Notes under the pieces: model-generated | Told to the model about the DNA's origin: nothing | The model's input: the letters and a program-made list of their open reading frames with translations, nothing else | The model's database searches: none | Position numbers and translations under genes: made by a program | Shown: one piece after another, positions 1-8,816 of the stretch | Layout: each line of letters opens with the position of its first letter | Numbering within the stretch: position 1 is the stretch's first letter | Assembly: GCF_001592105.1 (NCBI RefSeq) | Contig: NZ_BCWE01000020.1 | Location: 1-64,000 of the forward strand | DNA length: 64,000 nucleotides | DNA from: Desulfolucanica intricata | GTDB taxonomy: Bacteria > Bacillota > Desulfotomaculia > Desulfotomaculales > Desulfofarciminaceae | Reading direction: 5' to 3'

Positions 1-587
1 ATACATTAAAGGTAATGGGAGCAGATACCTTGCTGGGCAGACCGGTAGAGATTGAGGCAGATCTGGTTGTCCTGGCCACCGCCATGGTACCAAGTAACAA
101 TTCCCGTGAACTTGCCAGATTAGTCGGTTTTTCTACAGATAAGGACGGCTTTTACCAGGAGGCGCATCCCAAACTTCGACCGGTGGAAACAAATACAGCC
201 GGAATATTTTTAGCGGGCACCTGCCAGGGGCCTAAGGATATTCCGGATACAGTGGCCCAGGCCGGTGCTGCGGCAGCAAAAGTATGTGCTTTATTTTCTA
301 GACAAGAACTGGCTTCTGACCCGACAATTTCAGAAATTAACGAAACTCTCTGCCAGGGCTGTTTTGTTTGTCAGAAGGTATGCCCCTACAAAGCTATCGA
401 GGAGAAAACAATTTCTGTGCAGGTAGGAGAACAGATTATCAAACGCAAGGTAGCTTATGTCAATACCGGGCTGTGCCAGGGCTGCGGCGCCTGCACGGCG
501 TCCTGCCGCTCGGGTGCTGTTGACATAAAAGGCTTTTCCAACGAACAAGTACTGGCAGAATTAAGGGAATTAATTGGCTTTCATTAA
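1..587 (+). CDS. HdrA-like iron-sulfur flavoprotein, C-terminal part (5' end outside window)
   Basis: The reading frame is open from the left edge (frame of position 3), so this is a partial gene of about 194 residues. It starts inside the FAD/NAD-type domain: a beta strand ending in LVVLATAM and a later GIFLAGTCQGPKDIPD stretch are typical of HdrA and related heterodisulfide-reductase A subunits. Two four-cysteine 4Fe-4S motifs follow, CQGCFVCQKVCP and CQGCGACTASC, and the protein ends about 30 residues later with the VLAELREL helix usual for HdrA. HdrA proteins bifurcate or relay electrons in anaerobes. No partner (hdrB, hdrC, mvhD) is visible downstream, since a promoter and FMN riboswitch follow at once; partners may lie upstream of the window. 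It could equally be annotated as a 4Fe-4S FAD-dependent oxidoreductase. Confidence 0.85.
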   Translation, partial: TLKVMGADTLLGRPVEIEADLVVLATAMVPSNNSRELARLVGFSTDKDGFYQEAHPKLRPVETNTAGIFLAGTCQGPKDIPDTVAQAGAAAAKVCALFSRQELASDPTISEINETLCQGCFVCQKVCPYKAIEEKTISVQVGEQIIKRKVAYVNTGLCQGCGACTASCRSGAVDIKGFSNEQVLAELRELIGFH

Positions 588-624
588 ATATAATGACCAC
601 AAATATAACGACCACGTTTTAATG

Positions 625-654
625 TTGACAGTAGTATCAAATCAGGACTATAAT
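625..654 (+). promoter_or_regulatory. Sigma-A type promoter of the riboflavin operon
   Basis: TTGACA at 625-630 and TATAAT at 649-654 are both consensus, with an 18-base spacer. The FMN riboswitch begins about 20 bases downstream, so this is the likely start of the rib transcript. Confidence 0.75.
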
Positions 655-675
655 TAATTTAAATAAATAGTTTTT

Positions 676-806
676 ACCTTCAGGGACGGGTGAAATTCCC
701 TACCGGCGGTATAGCTGTAAGTGATAGCTGAGCCCGCGAGCCCGTTTACGGGTTGATCCGGTGAGAAGCCGGAGCCGACAGTAACAGTCTGGATGGGAGA
801 AGGTGA
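676..806 (+). promoter_or_regulatory. FMN riboswitch (RFN element)
   Basis: The conserved RFN blocks are present in order: CAGGGACGGGTGAAATTCCC, then ACCGGCGGT, then AGCCCGCGAGC, a variable hairpin (CCCG/CGGG), CCGGTGAGAAGCCGG, GCCGACAGTAACAGTC and TGGATGGGAGAAGGTG. It sits between a strong promoter and ribD. In this family FMN binding lowers expression of riboflavin synthesis genes; the hairpin at 871-893 would be the terminator side of the switch. Confidence 0.97.
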
Positions 807-870
807 GGGTGCTATCCTTTGTCTTTTTAAGATCAAAAGGTTTATTTTGATTGTCCTTTTTGCTTTGAAG

Positions 871-905
871 CCCTGGAGGTTATGGCTCCAGGGTTTATTG
901 ATTTT
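871..905 (+). terminator. Riboswitch expression-platform terminator
   Basis: CCCTGGAG at 871-878 pairs with CTCCAGGG at 886-893 over a 7-base loop, followed by a T-rich run broken by a few other bases. It lies between the FMN aptamer and ribD, so it is most simply the terminator that forms when FMN is bound. Confidence 0.8.
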
Positions 906-934
906 TCTTTATTTAATTATTGTAGGTGAATTAT

Positions 935-2035
935 ATGGACAAAAACTATATGCAAATGGCTTTAGATTTAGCCGCCAGGGCGCGGGGGCGAACCAGTCCC
1001 AACCCTATGGTTGGGGCAGTGTTGGTTAAAAATGGCAGTGTAATTGGCAGTGGTTACCACAAGCGGGCAGGGACTCCACATGCCGAGATACATGCTTTAC
1101 GTGAGGCCGGAGATAAGGCAGAGGGAGCTACACTTTATGTAACCTTGGAACCCTGCTGCCATCACGGGCGTACCGGCCCGTGCACTGAGGCAGTACTGGC
1201 TGCGGGTATTAAAAGGGTTGTCATAGCTATGACTGATCCAAACCCACTGGTAGCAGGTAAAGGTATTGAGCGCTTACAAAGTGCCGGGGTAGAGGTTAGT
1301 ACAGGAGTAATGGCCGAAGAGGCTCAGCAGTTGAATGAAGTTTTTATAAAATATATAACTACACGTTTGCCGTTTGTAGTCTTAAAAACGGCCATGAGTT
1401 TGGATGGTAAAATTGCCACATACACAGGCCATTCTAAATGGATTACAGGACCGGGTGCCCGTAATTATGTGCACCAATTGAGAGATAGTTATGATGCGAT
1501 TTTAATTGGTATTGGGACGCTGCTGGCTGATAATCCTTCCTTGACCACTCGTCTTGAGGGTAGGGATGGTAAGGACCCGGTTCGCATTATTGTTGACAGT
1601 ATGGCCCGTACACCACCTGATGCAAAGGTTATTACCCAGAAATCAGAAGCCGCTACGATTATTGCTGTGACTGAACAGGCTCCAAAAGAGCGGGTAAGAA
1701 AACTTAATGAGGCGGGTGCTGAAATCTTGGTGGCAGGAAACGGGCCGCGGGTAGACTTAACATATTTAATGCAGGCTTTAGCTGTCAGAGAAATTACCGG
1801 TGTGCTAATAGAAGGTGGGGCTGAAATTAGCGCCAGTGCCCTAAATTTAGGGCTGGTAGACAAGCTGATATGGTTTATTGCCCCGAAAATTATCGGTGGC
1901 AGGGAAGCGCCCGGACCGGTAGGCGGTCATGGAGCGGTTAAGGCCAGTGAAGCAATACAGTTAAATTGTATATCAATAAAACATTTTGAGGAAGATATTT
2001 GTATTGAAGGTTATATTAGTAATCGGGGTGGGTAA
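935..2035 (+). CDS. ribD: Riboflavin biosynthesis bifunctional deaminase/reductase RibD
   Basis: This 366-residue protein carries out two early riboflavin steps: deamination of the pyrimidine made from GTP, then reduction of its ribosyl side chain. The N-terminal deaminase domain (about 1-145) shows the zinc site, HAEIHAL and PCCHHGRTGPC; the C-terminal reductase domain (about 146-366) has KTAMSLDGKIAT, GIGTLLADNPSLTTR and LIEGGAEIS. The ATG at 935 is preferred to an in-frame GTG at 926 because AGGTGA sits just ahead of it. It is the first gene of ribD-ribE-ribBA-ribH, 3 bases before ribE, and is controlled by the FMN riboswitch. Confidence 0.97.
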   Translation: MDKNYMQMALDLAARARGRTSPNPMVGAVLVKNGSVIGSGYHKRAGTPHAEIHALREAGDKAEGATLYVTLEPCCHHGRTGPCTEAVLAAGIKRVVIAMTDPNPLVAGKGIERLQSAGVEVSTGVMAEEAQQLNEVFIKYITTRLPFVVLKTAMSLDGKIATYTGHSKWITGPGARNYVHQLRDSYDAILIGIGTLLADNPSLTTRLEGRDGKDPVRIIVDSMARTPPDAKVITQKSEAATIIAVTEQAPKERVRKLNEAGAEILVAGNGPRVDLTYLMQALAVREITGVLIEGGAEISASALNLGLVDKLIWFIAPKIIGGREAPGPVGGHGAVKASEAIQLNCISIKHFEEDICIEGYISNRGG

Positions 2036-2038
2036 ATT

Positions 2039-2704
2039 ATGTTTACCGGTTTGATAGAAGAATTGGGTGTATTGCAGTCTATTCGTCACGGGGCTGATTC
2101 AGCTCAGCTAAACATTGCTGCTAAAAAAATTATAAAAGATGTTAATATTGGTGACAGTATTGCGGTTAACGGAGTATGTCTGACGGTAACAAAATTTGAT
2201 ACCCGGGGGTTCACAGCTGATGTGATGGCTGAGACATTGGCTAAGACTAACCTTGGTAATCTTAAGTCAGGCGACCGGGTAAACCTGGAACGGGCTTTAA
2301 AGCTAGGTGATCGTCTGGGAGGCCATTTAGTCAGTGGACATATCGACGGTGTAGGAACCATAGTGCAAAAAGAAGTACATGATATTGCCATATTAATTAC
2401 TGTTAATGCGCAACCTGAAGTAATGCGCTATATTATCAAAAAGGGGTCAGTAGCAATAGACGGTACCAGCCTCACTGTTGTAGATTTTAATTCGGAAAGT
2501 TTTCGTGTATCTATAATTCCCCATACGGCTCATGAGACGACCTTGGGTTTTAAGAAAGAGGGAGATACTGTAAACCTTGAGGGAGATGTTATCGGTAAAT
2601 ACATTGAAAGATTATTACAAAGCCGCGAGATACCTGAGGAAAAAAATACAAGAATAAAAAGTTCTATGTCATTAGATTTTTTGGCGAAACATGGTTTTGT
2701 ATAA
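2039..2704 (+). CDS. ribE: Riboflavin synthase, alpha chain
   Basis: This 221-residue protein converts two molecules of 6,7-dimethyl-8-ribityllumazine into riboflavin and a pyrimidine. It starts with the family hallmark MFTGLIEELG and has the two tandem lumazine-binding repeats of about 95 residues; GDSIAVNGVCLTV in the first repeat is matched by KGSVAIDGTSLTVV in the second, and GGHLVSGHIDG lies near the junction. The length is normal. It is co-transcribed with ribD and ribBA, and its product acts with RibH (lumazine synthase, 4026-4496). Confidence 0.97.
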   Translation: MFTGLIEELGVLQSIRHGADSAQLNIAAKKIIKDVNIGDSIAVNGVCLTVTKFDTRGFTADVMAETLAKTNLGNLKSGDRVNLERALKLGDRLGGHLVSGHIDGVGTIVQKEVHDIAILITVNAQPEVMRYIIKKGSVAIDGTSLTVVDFNSESFRVSIIPHTAHETTLGFKKEGDTVNLEGDVIGKYIERLLQSREIPEEKNTRIKSSMSLDFLAKHGFV

Positions 2705-2731
2705 ATTATCAGGAAGGGGAGGTATTTGAAC

Positions 2732-3931
2732 ATGAAATTCAGTACTATAGAAGAAGCTATCGAAGATATCAGACAAGGGAAAATAATGGTAGTCGTAGAT
2801 GATGAAGACCGGGAGAATGAAGGAGACCTAATTATGGCTGCTGAAAAAGTAACTCCCGAAGCTATTAACTTTATGGCTACTTATGGAAGAGGCTTAATCT
2901 GTTTACCGATATCAGGTGAAAGGTTGGATGAGCTTGATTTACCGGCTATGGTAATTAATAATACCGATCCAAACGGAACTGCCTTTACAGTTTCCATTGA
3001 TCATAAAGACACTACTACCGGAATATCAGCCTTTGAACGGGCTGCTACAGTTAAAGCCGTGCTAGACCCTAATACTAAGCCTGAGGATTTACGTCGTCCG
3101 GGACATATCTTTCCCCTCAGGGCTAAGGAAGGTGGTGTCTTACGCCGGGCGGGGCATACCGAAGCCTCAGTTGATTTAGCCAGAATGGCTGGTTTATACC
3201 CTGCCGGGGTAATCTGTGAAATTATGAAGGAAGACGGTACTATGGCCAGGATACCTGAGTTAATGGAATTTGTAGAAAAACATAATTTAAAAATTATTAC
3301 CATAGCTGATTTAATAGAATATCGCCGTAGGACCGAAAAATTGGTTAGGAGGGTAGAAGCTACAAAATTACCTACCAAATATGGTGATTTTATAGCTGTG
3401 GCATATGAAAGTTTGTTAGATGGAAAAGGTCATATAGCTTTGGTTAAAGGTGATTTAGAAAAGGTAGAGGCTCCTCTGGTACGGGTTCATTCCGAGTGTT
3501 TGACAGGTGATGTATTCGGCTCAGCCCGCTGTGATTGTGGTGACCAGTTAGCACGGGCGATGCGCATGATTGAAAAAGAAGGTGTCGGTGTATTACTATA
3601 TATGCGCCAGGAAGGTCGAGGAATTGGTCTTGTAAATAAAATTCGAGCTTATAAATTGCAGGATGAGGGTAAGGATACCGTTGAGGCCAATGAAGCTCTC
3701 GGTTTTCCGGCCGACCTGCGTGACTATGGCCTGGGAGCACAAATTCTGGCAGATTTAGGTTTGCGAAAAATCCGCTTACTTACCAACAATCCTCGTAAGA
3801 TTGCCGGATTAGAAGGCCATGGCCTGGAGGTTGTTGAAAGAGTGGCGATAGAAATCTGTCCAGGTGAGTATAATAATTATTACCTGTCGACAAAAAAGAA
3901 GAAACTTGGTCACATGTTAAATATTGGCTAA
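2732..3931 (+). CDS. ribBA: Bifunctional DHBP synthase / GTP cyclohydrolase II RibBA
   Basis: This 399-residue fusion supplies both precursors of riboflavin. The N-terminal half (about 1-200) is 3,4-dihydroxy-2-butanone-4-phosphate synthase, with [11 protein letters not shown] and the later [14 protein letters not shown]. The C-terminal half (about 205-399) is GTP cyclohydrolase II, with zinc ligands in [18 protein letters not shown] and the catalytic RQEGRGIGL. The ATG at 2732 is chosen over TTG 2726 because the strong AGGGGAGG lies 9 bases upstream of it. A strong hairpin separates it from ribH. Confidence 0.97.
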   Translation: MKFSTIEEAIEDIRQGKIMVVVDDEDRENEGDLIMAAEKVTPEAINFMATYGRGLICLPISGERLDELDLPAMVINNTDPNGTAFTVSIDHKDTTTGISAFERAATVKAVLDPNTKPEDLRRPGHIFPLRAKEGGVLRRAGHTEASVDLARMAGLYPAGVICEIMKEDGTMARIPELMEFVEKHNLKIITIADLIEYRRRTEKLVRRVEATKLPTKYGDFIAVAYESLLDGKGHIALVKGDLEKVEAPLVRVHSECLTGDVFGSARCDCGDQLARAMRMIEKEGVGVLLYMRQEGRGIGLVNKIRAYKLQDEGKDTVEANEALGFPADLRDYGLGAQILADLGLRKIRLLTNNPRKIAGLEGHGLEVVERVAIEICPGEYNNYYLSTKKKKLGHMLNIG

Positions 3932-3939
3932 TATGTAGT

Positions 3940-3964
3940 GACCTGCGGCAAAGCGCCGCAGGTC
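3940..3964 (+). other. Strong hairpin between ribBA and ribH
   Basis: GACCTGCGGC at 3940-3949 pairs perfectly with GCCGCAGGTC at 3955-3964 across a 5-base loop. No T-run follows, so it is not a standard intrinsic terminator. A role in mRNA processing or in setting ribH levels within the operon is possible, but that is inference. Confidence 0.6.
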
Positions 3965-4025
3965 CTTAAAAGTATACAATGCATTACATATTTAGGAAAT
4001 TCAATGCTGAAAGGAGACTGATATT

Positions 4026-4496
4026 ATGACAAAAATGTACGAAGGTCATTTAATAGGACAAGGATTAAGGTTTGGGCTAGTCGTAGGCCGTTTTAACGAA
4101 TTTATTACTAATAAACTGTTATCCGGTGCACTGGATGCCTTAAAGCGTCATGGAGTGGACGAGAAGGATATAGAAATTGCCTGGGTTCCGGGGGCTTTTG
4201 AAATTCCTATGGTTGCCCGGCAGATGGTGGCCAGGCAGCAGTATAATGCTGTTATTTGCCTGGGTGCGGTAATACGTGGAGCAACACCTCACTTTGACTA
4301 CGTAGCCTCAGAAGTCTCCAAGGGAATAGCCAAAGTAGGTTTAGATACAGGAGTACCAACAATTTTCGGGGTTATTACGGCAGATACCATTGAGCAGGCT
4401 ATTGAGCGGGCCGGTACAAAGGCAGGAAATAAGGGCTGGGATGCTGCAGTAACAGCTATAGAAATGGCTAATTTGATGATTGGGCTTAAGTCTTAG
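4026..4496 (+). CDS. ribH: 6,7-dimethyl-8-ribityllumazine synthase
   Basis: This 156-residue protein condenses the ribityl-pyrimidine with dihydroxybutanone phosphate to give lumazine, the substrate of RibE. Family landmarks are VGRFNEFIT near the N terminus, WVPGAFEIP, and the phosphate-binding [15 protein letters not shown] with the catalytic His. It ends with the usual [15 protein letters not shown] helix. AAAGGAG lies just upstream of the ATG. It is the last rib gene; the next gene begins 36 bases later with its own ribosome site and may be read on the same transcript. Confidence 0.97.
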   Translation: MTKMYEGHLIGQGLRFGLVVGRFNEFITNKLLSGALDALKRHGVDEKDIEIAWVPGAFEIPMVARQMVARQQYNAVICLGAVIRGATPHFDYVASEVSKGIAKVGLDTGVPTIFGVITADTIEQAIERAGTKAGNKGWDAAVTAIEMANLMIGLKS

Positions 4497-4532
4497 TACG
4501 GAATCCATACAACCATGAAAGGAGTTGAACTT

Positions 4533-5582
4533 GTGTTCAAAGATTTACCACTGATTAGAACTCAAAAAGAAGTTGAAGCAATAGAAATATCACCTGATAA
4601 CAGACTTTTTTCTGCTAATCACGATGAAATAATGAGAGGTTTAACCACTGATATATATTTTGTTAAAACCAGGGAAATTCTGGAAGGATTGAATTTGCTT
4701 AATACACCGGTAGTTGCTGAGGTATTCGCAAGTGGGGGAGGAGGTATGCTGGCAGGTATACCCGAGGTCAAAAATATGCTGGCCGGTAGAAATGTAGAGG
4801 TTTGGGCACTTGAAGAGGGAGACTTTTTTGAAGAAAAAGAAGTTGTCATGCGTATTATCGGTACATATGATGATTTTGGTATCTACGAAACTGCGCTTCT
4901 CGGTATTTTAGCCAGCTCGAGTGGTTGGGCAACTGCCAGCAGAAAGATAAAAGATGTGGTGGGGGATAAAACAATGGTCTGCTTTGGTGCCCGCCACGTT
5001 CACCCGTCGGTTGCCCCGGTTATGGAGCGGGCTGCTATTGTTGGAGGTGCTGACGGAGCCAGCTGTATTTTAGGGGCCAAGCTAGCAGGTCTTGAGCCAA
5101 GTGGTACCGTTCCTCATGCAGTATTTTTAATTGTTGGGGATACTTTGAAGGTAGCTAAAGCCTACAAAAAATTTATGCCTTCCGGTTCCCCGGTAATAGT
5201 ACTTGTGGATACTTTTAAGGATGAAGCTGAGGAAGCATTGCGAGTGGCTGAGGCGTTGAAAGAGGATTTACATAGTATTCGCCTGGATACTCCCGGTGAG
5301 CGGGGTGGGGTTACTCCAGGGTTGGTTAAAGAGCTCAGAGCACGTTTAGATCAGGCCGGTCATTCCCATATTAAAATTTTAGTTTCCGGTGGTTTAACCC
5401 CGGAGCGTATACCAGGTTTAATTCAGGCAGGAGTCGATTCTTTTGGAGTTGGTAGTTATATTTCAGGTGCTGCTCCTATTGATATGACTATGGATTTAAA
5501 AGAAGTTAACGGGCGCCCTATCGCTAAACGTGGTCGTATTCCCGGAAGGTCTGATGCACCGAGATTACGCAGAATCTTATAA
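4533..5582 (+). CDS. Nicotinate phosphoribosyltransferase
   Basis: This 349-residue protein is of the short, archaeal-like type. The enzyme joins nicotinate to PRPP in NAD salvage. Recognisable parts are TTDIYFVKTREIL near the start, EGDFFEEKEVVM, YETALLGILASSSGWAT, CFGARHVHPS, and a C-terminal barrel strand ILVSGGLTPERI ahead of FGVGSYIS. The start is taken as GTG 4533, with AAAGGAG 8 bases upstream; the ATG at 4515 has no ribosome site. Its place directly after ribH links NAD and flavin cofactor supply. It is closed by two hairpins at 5584-5652. Confidence 0.9.
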   Translation: MFKDLPLIRTQKEVEAIEISPDNRLFSANHDEIMRGLTTDIYFVKTREILEGLNLLNTPVVAEVFASGGGGMLAGIPEVKNMLAGRNVEVWALEEGDFFEEKEVVMRIIGTYDDFGIYETALLGILASSSGWATASRKIKDVVGDKTMVCFGARHVHPSVAPVMERAAIVGGADGASCILGAKLAGLEPSGTVPHAVFLIVGDTLKVAKAYKKFMPSGSPVIVLVDTFKDEAEEALRVAEALKEDLHSIRLDTPGERGGVTPGLVKELRARLDQAGHSHIKILVSGGLTPERIPGLIQAGVDSFGVGSYISGAAPIDMTMDLKEVNGRPIAKRGRIPGRSDAPRLRRIL

Positions 5583-5583
5583 C

Positions 5584-5616
5584 TTTACAGGAGGCGCTGT
5601 TAAAGCGCCCCTGTAA
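5584..5616 (+). terminator. Terminator after the nicotinate phosphoribosyltransferase gene
   Basis: TTTACAG plus GGCGC pairs with GCGCC plus CTGTAAA, giving a long stem with one small asymmetry. It follows the stop codon directly. The bases after it are A-rich, so the second hairpin at 5615-5652 probably does the actual plus-strand termination. Confidence 0.6.
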
Positions 5617-5652
5617 AAAATAAAAAACGGCTAATAGCCGCTTTTATTTTTT
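5615..5652. terminator. Bidirectional terminator between converging genes
   Basis: CGGC at 5628-5631 pairs with GCCG at 5637-5640, flanked by an A-run on the left and a T-run on the right that can extend the stem. It would work on both strands and lies between the plus-strand phosphoribosyltransferase gene and minus-strand rpmB. Confidence 0.75.
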
Positions 5653-5664
5653 AGTTTATAGTAT

Positions 5665-5856
5665 TTATACGGCCCGCTGGACTTTTCCACTTCTCAGGCA
5701 GCGGGTACATACCATAATTCTTTTGGGAGAACCCTTAACAATGGCCTTAACTCTCTGTAAGTTCGGTGCCCAGGTTCTTTTATTACGAATATGCGAGTGA
5801 CTTACTTTCATACCCGTAACAACACCTTTACCGCAAATTTCACATTTCCTGGCCAT
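5665..5856 (-). CDS. rpmB: Large ribosomal subunit protein bL28
   Basis: This 63-residue ribosomal protein begins MARKCEICGKG and has VSHSHIRNKRTWAPNLQ in the middle, both diagnostic for L28. It is the zinc-binding (C+) form, with CEIC near the N terminus and CTRC near the C terminus. GGAGGTGT lies upstream of its ATG. It is transcribed alone, divergent from recG and convergent with the gene before it, as is common in Firmicutes. Confidence 0.97.
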   Translation of the reverse strand: MARKCEICGKGVVTGMKVSHSHIRNKRTWAPNLQRVKAIVKGSPKRIMVCTRCLRSGKVQRAV

Positions 5857-5974
5857 TTCTACACCTCCTTTTCAACATCACCCTAACATTTTATCAAAAA
5901 AATAATTATGGTGCAAGTAACCATTTTTATTCTAAATATATTGGAATACATTTCTAGCCAGGAGTGATCAAACT

Positions 5975-8050
5975 ATGTCCGTTACACAAAGTCTTAACCT
6001 TCCAATACAATATCTGAAAACAGTTGGTCCGCAGCGGGCCAAACTTTTACAAAAACTTAAAATCTTTACAATTAGGGATTTGCTGTATCACTTTCCCCGC
6101 CGCTATGAAGATCGAAGATTAATTCGGCAGATATATAATTGCAATCAGGATGAAATTGTAACCGTTCAGGGTACGGTTTTGGGTAGTCAAGATTTAAAGC
6201 CCCGGCGGGGGTTAACTATTACTAAGGTAACACTAAATGACGGAATATCTGTTTTTTATGCTGTTTGGTTCAACCAGGCTTATATAAAACAGCAGCTAAT
6301 ACCCGGTCAAAAATTAATTGTTACAGGAAAAGTTGACCGTAAGTATGGTTCTGTTCAAATAAAAGTTACTGACTATGAAATTTGGAATGAAGGTGCTGCC
6401 GGACATTGTGAACAGGTTGTACCTATATATCCTCTGTCTGAAAAGGTCAGTCAAAAGTTTTTACGGGGACTTGTAAAATTATGTCTGGAGAATTATTCCT
6501 TTGAACAAGAAGAATTTATACCGGTAAACCTTTTAAAAAAATATAAATTACCGTCTTTTTCTCAAGCACTGCACTGGATCCATTTGCCGAAAACTATTAA
6601 TGAGGCGGAACAGGCCAGAAGAAGATTTATTTTTGAGGAATTATTTTTATTACAAGTATTTTTAGCTGCCAAAAAACACAGGGTATCTAAAAAGAATAAA
6701 TCTTTTAAATATATGACAAAAAATTCACTGGTGGATAAATTTTTAGGTAGATTAGCTTTTAATTTAACTGCTGCCCAAGAAAGAGTATGGCAGGAAATTA
6801 CCAGGGATATGGAAAGTCCTAATCCAATGTATCGCCTGCTTCAAGGGGATGTGGGCTCAGGTAAGACGGTAGTCAGCACATTAGCCTTGTTGAAAGCGGC
6901 TGAGAGTGGTCTCCAGGGGGCTTTAATGGTACCTACGGAAATTCTGGCTGAACAACATTATTTATTTCTCCAGCAATATCTTAGACCATTGGGTGTTAAA
7001 ATAAGTGTCTTAACCGGTAAAATGAGGAAATCGGAAAAGGAAAGAATTATAACTGCTATTGAAAACGGAGAAATGCAGATTATAGTAGGGACACATACCC
7101 TTATTCAGGAGCACATAAAGTTTAAAAACCTTGCCTTAGCGGTGATTGATGAGCAGCACCGCTTTGGAGTAAGACAGCGGGCTACACTTCAGTATAAGGG
7201 AAAGCACCCGGATATTTTGGTTATGACTGCTACACCTATTCCACGTACTTTAGCTATGACTTTGTATGGTGATTTAGATATCTCCGTAATTGATAAATTA
7301 CCATCCGGCCGGAAACCAATTAAGACACATGTCATATCAAGTAGGAAATTATCTGATGTTTATGCATTTGTGAAAAAAGAGTTAAAATTAGGCAGACAGG
7401 CTTATATTGTTTGTCCCCTGGTTGAAGAGTCTTCTTATGTGGAAAGCCAAGCTGCTATAGATTTAGCACAGGAACTTTCGGAACAAGAGCTAGCTGAATT
7501 TCATGTTGGTTTGCTGCATGGAAGAATGAAGCCGGAACATAAAGACAATGTCATGAGGAATTTTCGCCAGGGAAAAATAGATGTACTTGTAAGCACCACT
7601 GTAATAGAGGTAGGTGTTGATGTTCCAAACGCAACGGTTATGGTCATATTGGACGCAGATCGCTTTGGTTTGGCTCAATTACACCAACTGCGTGGGAGGG
7701 TTGGTAGGGGAACTCAACAATCGTATTGTATATTAATTGCCAATCCGAAAACTGATGAAGCTCGGGCCCGGCTGGCCGCAATGAATAGTTCAGGGGACGG
7801 CTTTCATTTGGCTGAGCGGGATTTACAAATACGCGGGCCGGGTGAGTTTTATGGTACAAGACAATCCGGCCTTCCGGATTTAAAAATAGCTGATCTTTTA
7901 AGGGACTGGAAAATTCTCGAGGTGGCAAGAAGTGAAGCTATATTATTATTGTCTTCTGATCCGGGATTTAAAAAACCTGAAAACACTCCTTTAGTAAAAG
8001 AAATTAAATTTAGATTTTTTAACTCTGAACAATTTGCTTATATTGGTTAG
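5975..8050 (+). CDS. recG: ATP-dependent DNA helicase RecG
   Basis: This 691-residue helicase remodels stalled forks and branched DNA. The N-terminal wedge/OB domain covers roughly residues 1-250 (IQYLKTVGPQRAKLL, then FPRRYEDRR). The Walker A motif GDVGSGKT is near residue 294 and the DEQH box (DEQHRFGVRQRA) near 391. Helicase part two includes TATPIPRTLAM, QAYIVCPLVEES, STTVIEVGVDVPNAT and QLHQLRGRVGRG. The C-terminal SGDGFHLAERDLQIRGPGEF is the TRG region specific to RecG. Length and motifs are complete. The ATG has GGAG upstream. Confidence 0.98.
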   Translation: MSVTQSLNLPIQYLKTVGPQRAKLLQKLKIFTIRDLLYHFPRRYEDRRLIRQIYNCNQDEIVTVQGTVLGSQDLKPRRGLTITKVTLNDGISVFYAVWFNQAYIKQQLIPGQKLIVTGKVDRKYGSVQIKVTDYEIWNEGAAGHCEQVVPIYPLSEKVSQKFLRGLVKLCLENYSFEQEEFIPVNLLKKYKLPSFSQALHWIHLPKTINEAEQARRRFIFEELFLLQVFLAAKKHRVSKKNKSFKYMTKNSLVDKFLGRLAFNLTAAQERVWQEITRDMESPNPMYRLLQGDVGSGKTVVSTLALLKAAESGLQGALMVPTEILAEQHYLFLQQYLRPLGVKISVLTGKMRKSEKERIITAIENGEMQIIVGTHTLIQEHIKFKNLALAVIDEQHRFGVRQRATLQYKGKHPDILVMTATPIPRTLAMTLYGDLDISVIDKLPSGRKPIKTHVISSRKLSDVYAFVKKELKLGRQAYIVCPLVEESSYVESQAAIDLAQELSEQELAEFHVGLLHGRMKPEHKDNVMRNFRQGKIDVLVSTTVIEVGVDVPNATVMVILDADRFGLAQLHQLRGRVGRGTQQSYCILIANPKTDEARARLAAMNSSGDGFHLAERDLQIRGPGEFYGTRQSGLPDLKIADLLRDWKILEVARSEAILLLSSDPGFKKPENTPLVKEIKFRFFNSEQFAYIG

Positions 8051-8121
8051 TTATTTCTATGTATGCTTTACTAAAATTTTATAAACAATAAAATGTGATT
8101 AAAAATTAGGGGGGCTTTATT

Positions 8122-8253
8122 TTGACTAAGAAAAAAGCTGAATTTATTATGAATCCGGCGCAGCAACAATTTTCTCATGAAGTAGCCGAGGAAATCGGTT
8201 TAGTAAAAAAAATGCCCAAAGATGATAACCTTATAAAACCTGACCATATGTAA
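8122..8253 (+). CDS. Small SASP-like protein (43 aa)
   Basis: A 43-codon frame starts with TTG 9 bases after a strong AGGGGGG (8109-8115). It contains HEVAEEIGL, which lines up with FEVANELGI of the SASP encoded 170 bases downstream. That is the region where alpha/beta SASPs are cut by the germination protease. The DNA-binding second half of a normal SASP is missing. The protein is rich in Lys, Asp and Gln, as spore-core proteins tend to be. I infer a minor or shortened SASP because of this motif and the nearby sspA-like and gpr genes. It could also be an unrelated small protein; no promoter was clear. Confidence 0.6.
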   Translation: MTKKKAEFIMNPAQQQFSHEVAEEIGLVKKMPKDDNLIKPDHM

Positions 8254-8417
8254 AAGATAAATAGACAGTAGATTTATTGTTAAACTTCCAATAAATTTTG
8301 CTATTACCTTTTTAAAGGTTTTAACCTATAAATTTTCACACATTATATTTCGTAAATGAACCATACTATGACTAGTTCCTCATCACTAAAAATAAAAAAT
8401 TTAAGGGGGATTTAAAA

Positions 8418-8687
8418 ATGCCACGTAACAGAAACAACCCTGTAACTCCTGGCGCTAAGAGTGCTCTGAATAACTTAAAATTTGAAGTTGCTAATGAGTT
8501 GGGTATCGCTGATTATACCAACATTGATAAGGGTTCTCTTCCCAGCCGTGTAAACGGTTATGTTGGTGGTAATATGACCAAAAAGTTAGTGGCTTTTGCT
8601 GAGCAGGCATTGCAAAATGGCGCTACTCCGCAGGTAGCTCAATCTGCTCAACTCGAAACTCCCACCCAACAAGGACAAGGGCAATAA
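8418..8687 (+). CDS. Alpha/beta-type small acid-soluble spore protein
   Basis: This 89-residue protein coats spore DNA and protects it; the amino acids are released at germination. It shows the two conserved SASP blocks: NLKFEVANELGIADY, which includes the germination-protease site between Glu and Val, and NGYVGGNMTKKLVAFAEQ near the C terminus. The tail is Gln/Thr-rich. AGGGGGA lies 8 bases before ATG. The protease gene gpr converges on it from the other strand. The segment 8254-8417 ahead of it is AT-rich, with no clear sigma-A promoter, as expected for a sigma-G gene; the sigma-G boxes could not be assigned with confidence. Confidence 0.93.
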   Translation: MPRNRNNPVTPGAKSALNNLKFEVANELGIADYTNIDKGSLPSRVNGYVGGNMTKKLVAFAEQALQNGATPQVAQSAQLETPTQQGQGQ

Positions 8688-8753
8688 GCATATTAAATTA
8701 AACGTAGGTGCTTATTGAACCCTGATATTTATGGGGAACTAAAAAAGCTTATC

Positions 8754-8787
8754 GACAAGCGGGGAATACCCCGCTTGTCCGTTTTTT
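8754..8787. terminator. Terminator between SASP gene and gpr
   Basis: GACAAGCGGGG pairs perfectly with CCCCGCTTGTC over a 4-base loop, followed by CG and a run of T. It ends the SASP transcript and lies 30 bases from the gpr stop codon on the other strand. Confidence 0.9.
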
Positions 8788-8816
8788 GTTAACGTACAAA
8801 ATATTAAAGAATATTT

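Noticed and set aside
1489-1863. Long antisense frame within ribD (124 codons)
   Set aside because: It lies fully inside a well-supported gene, has no ribosome site, and its translation is low-complexity Ser/Ala/Ile, as expected from the opposite strand.
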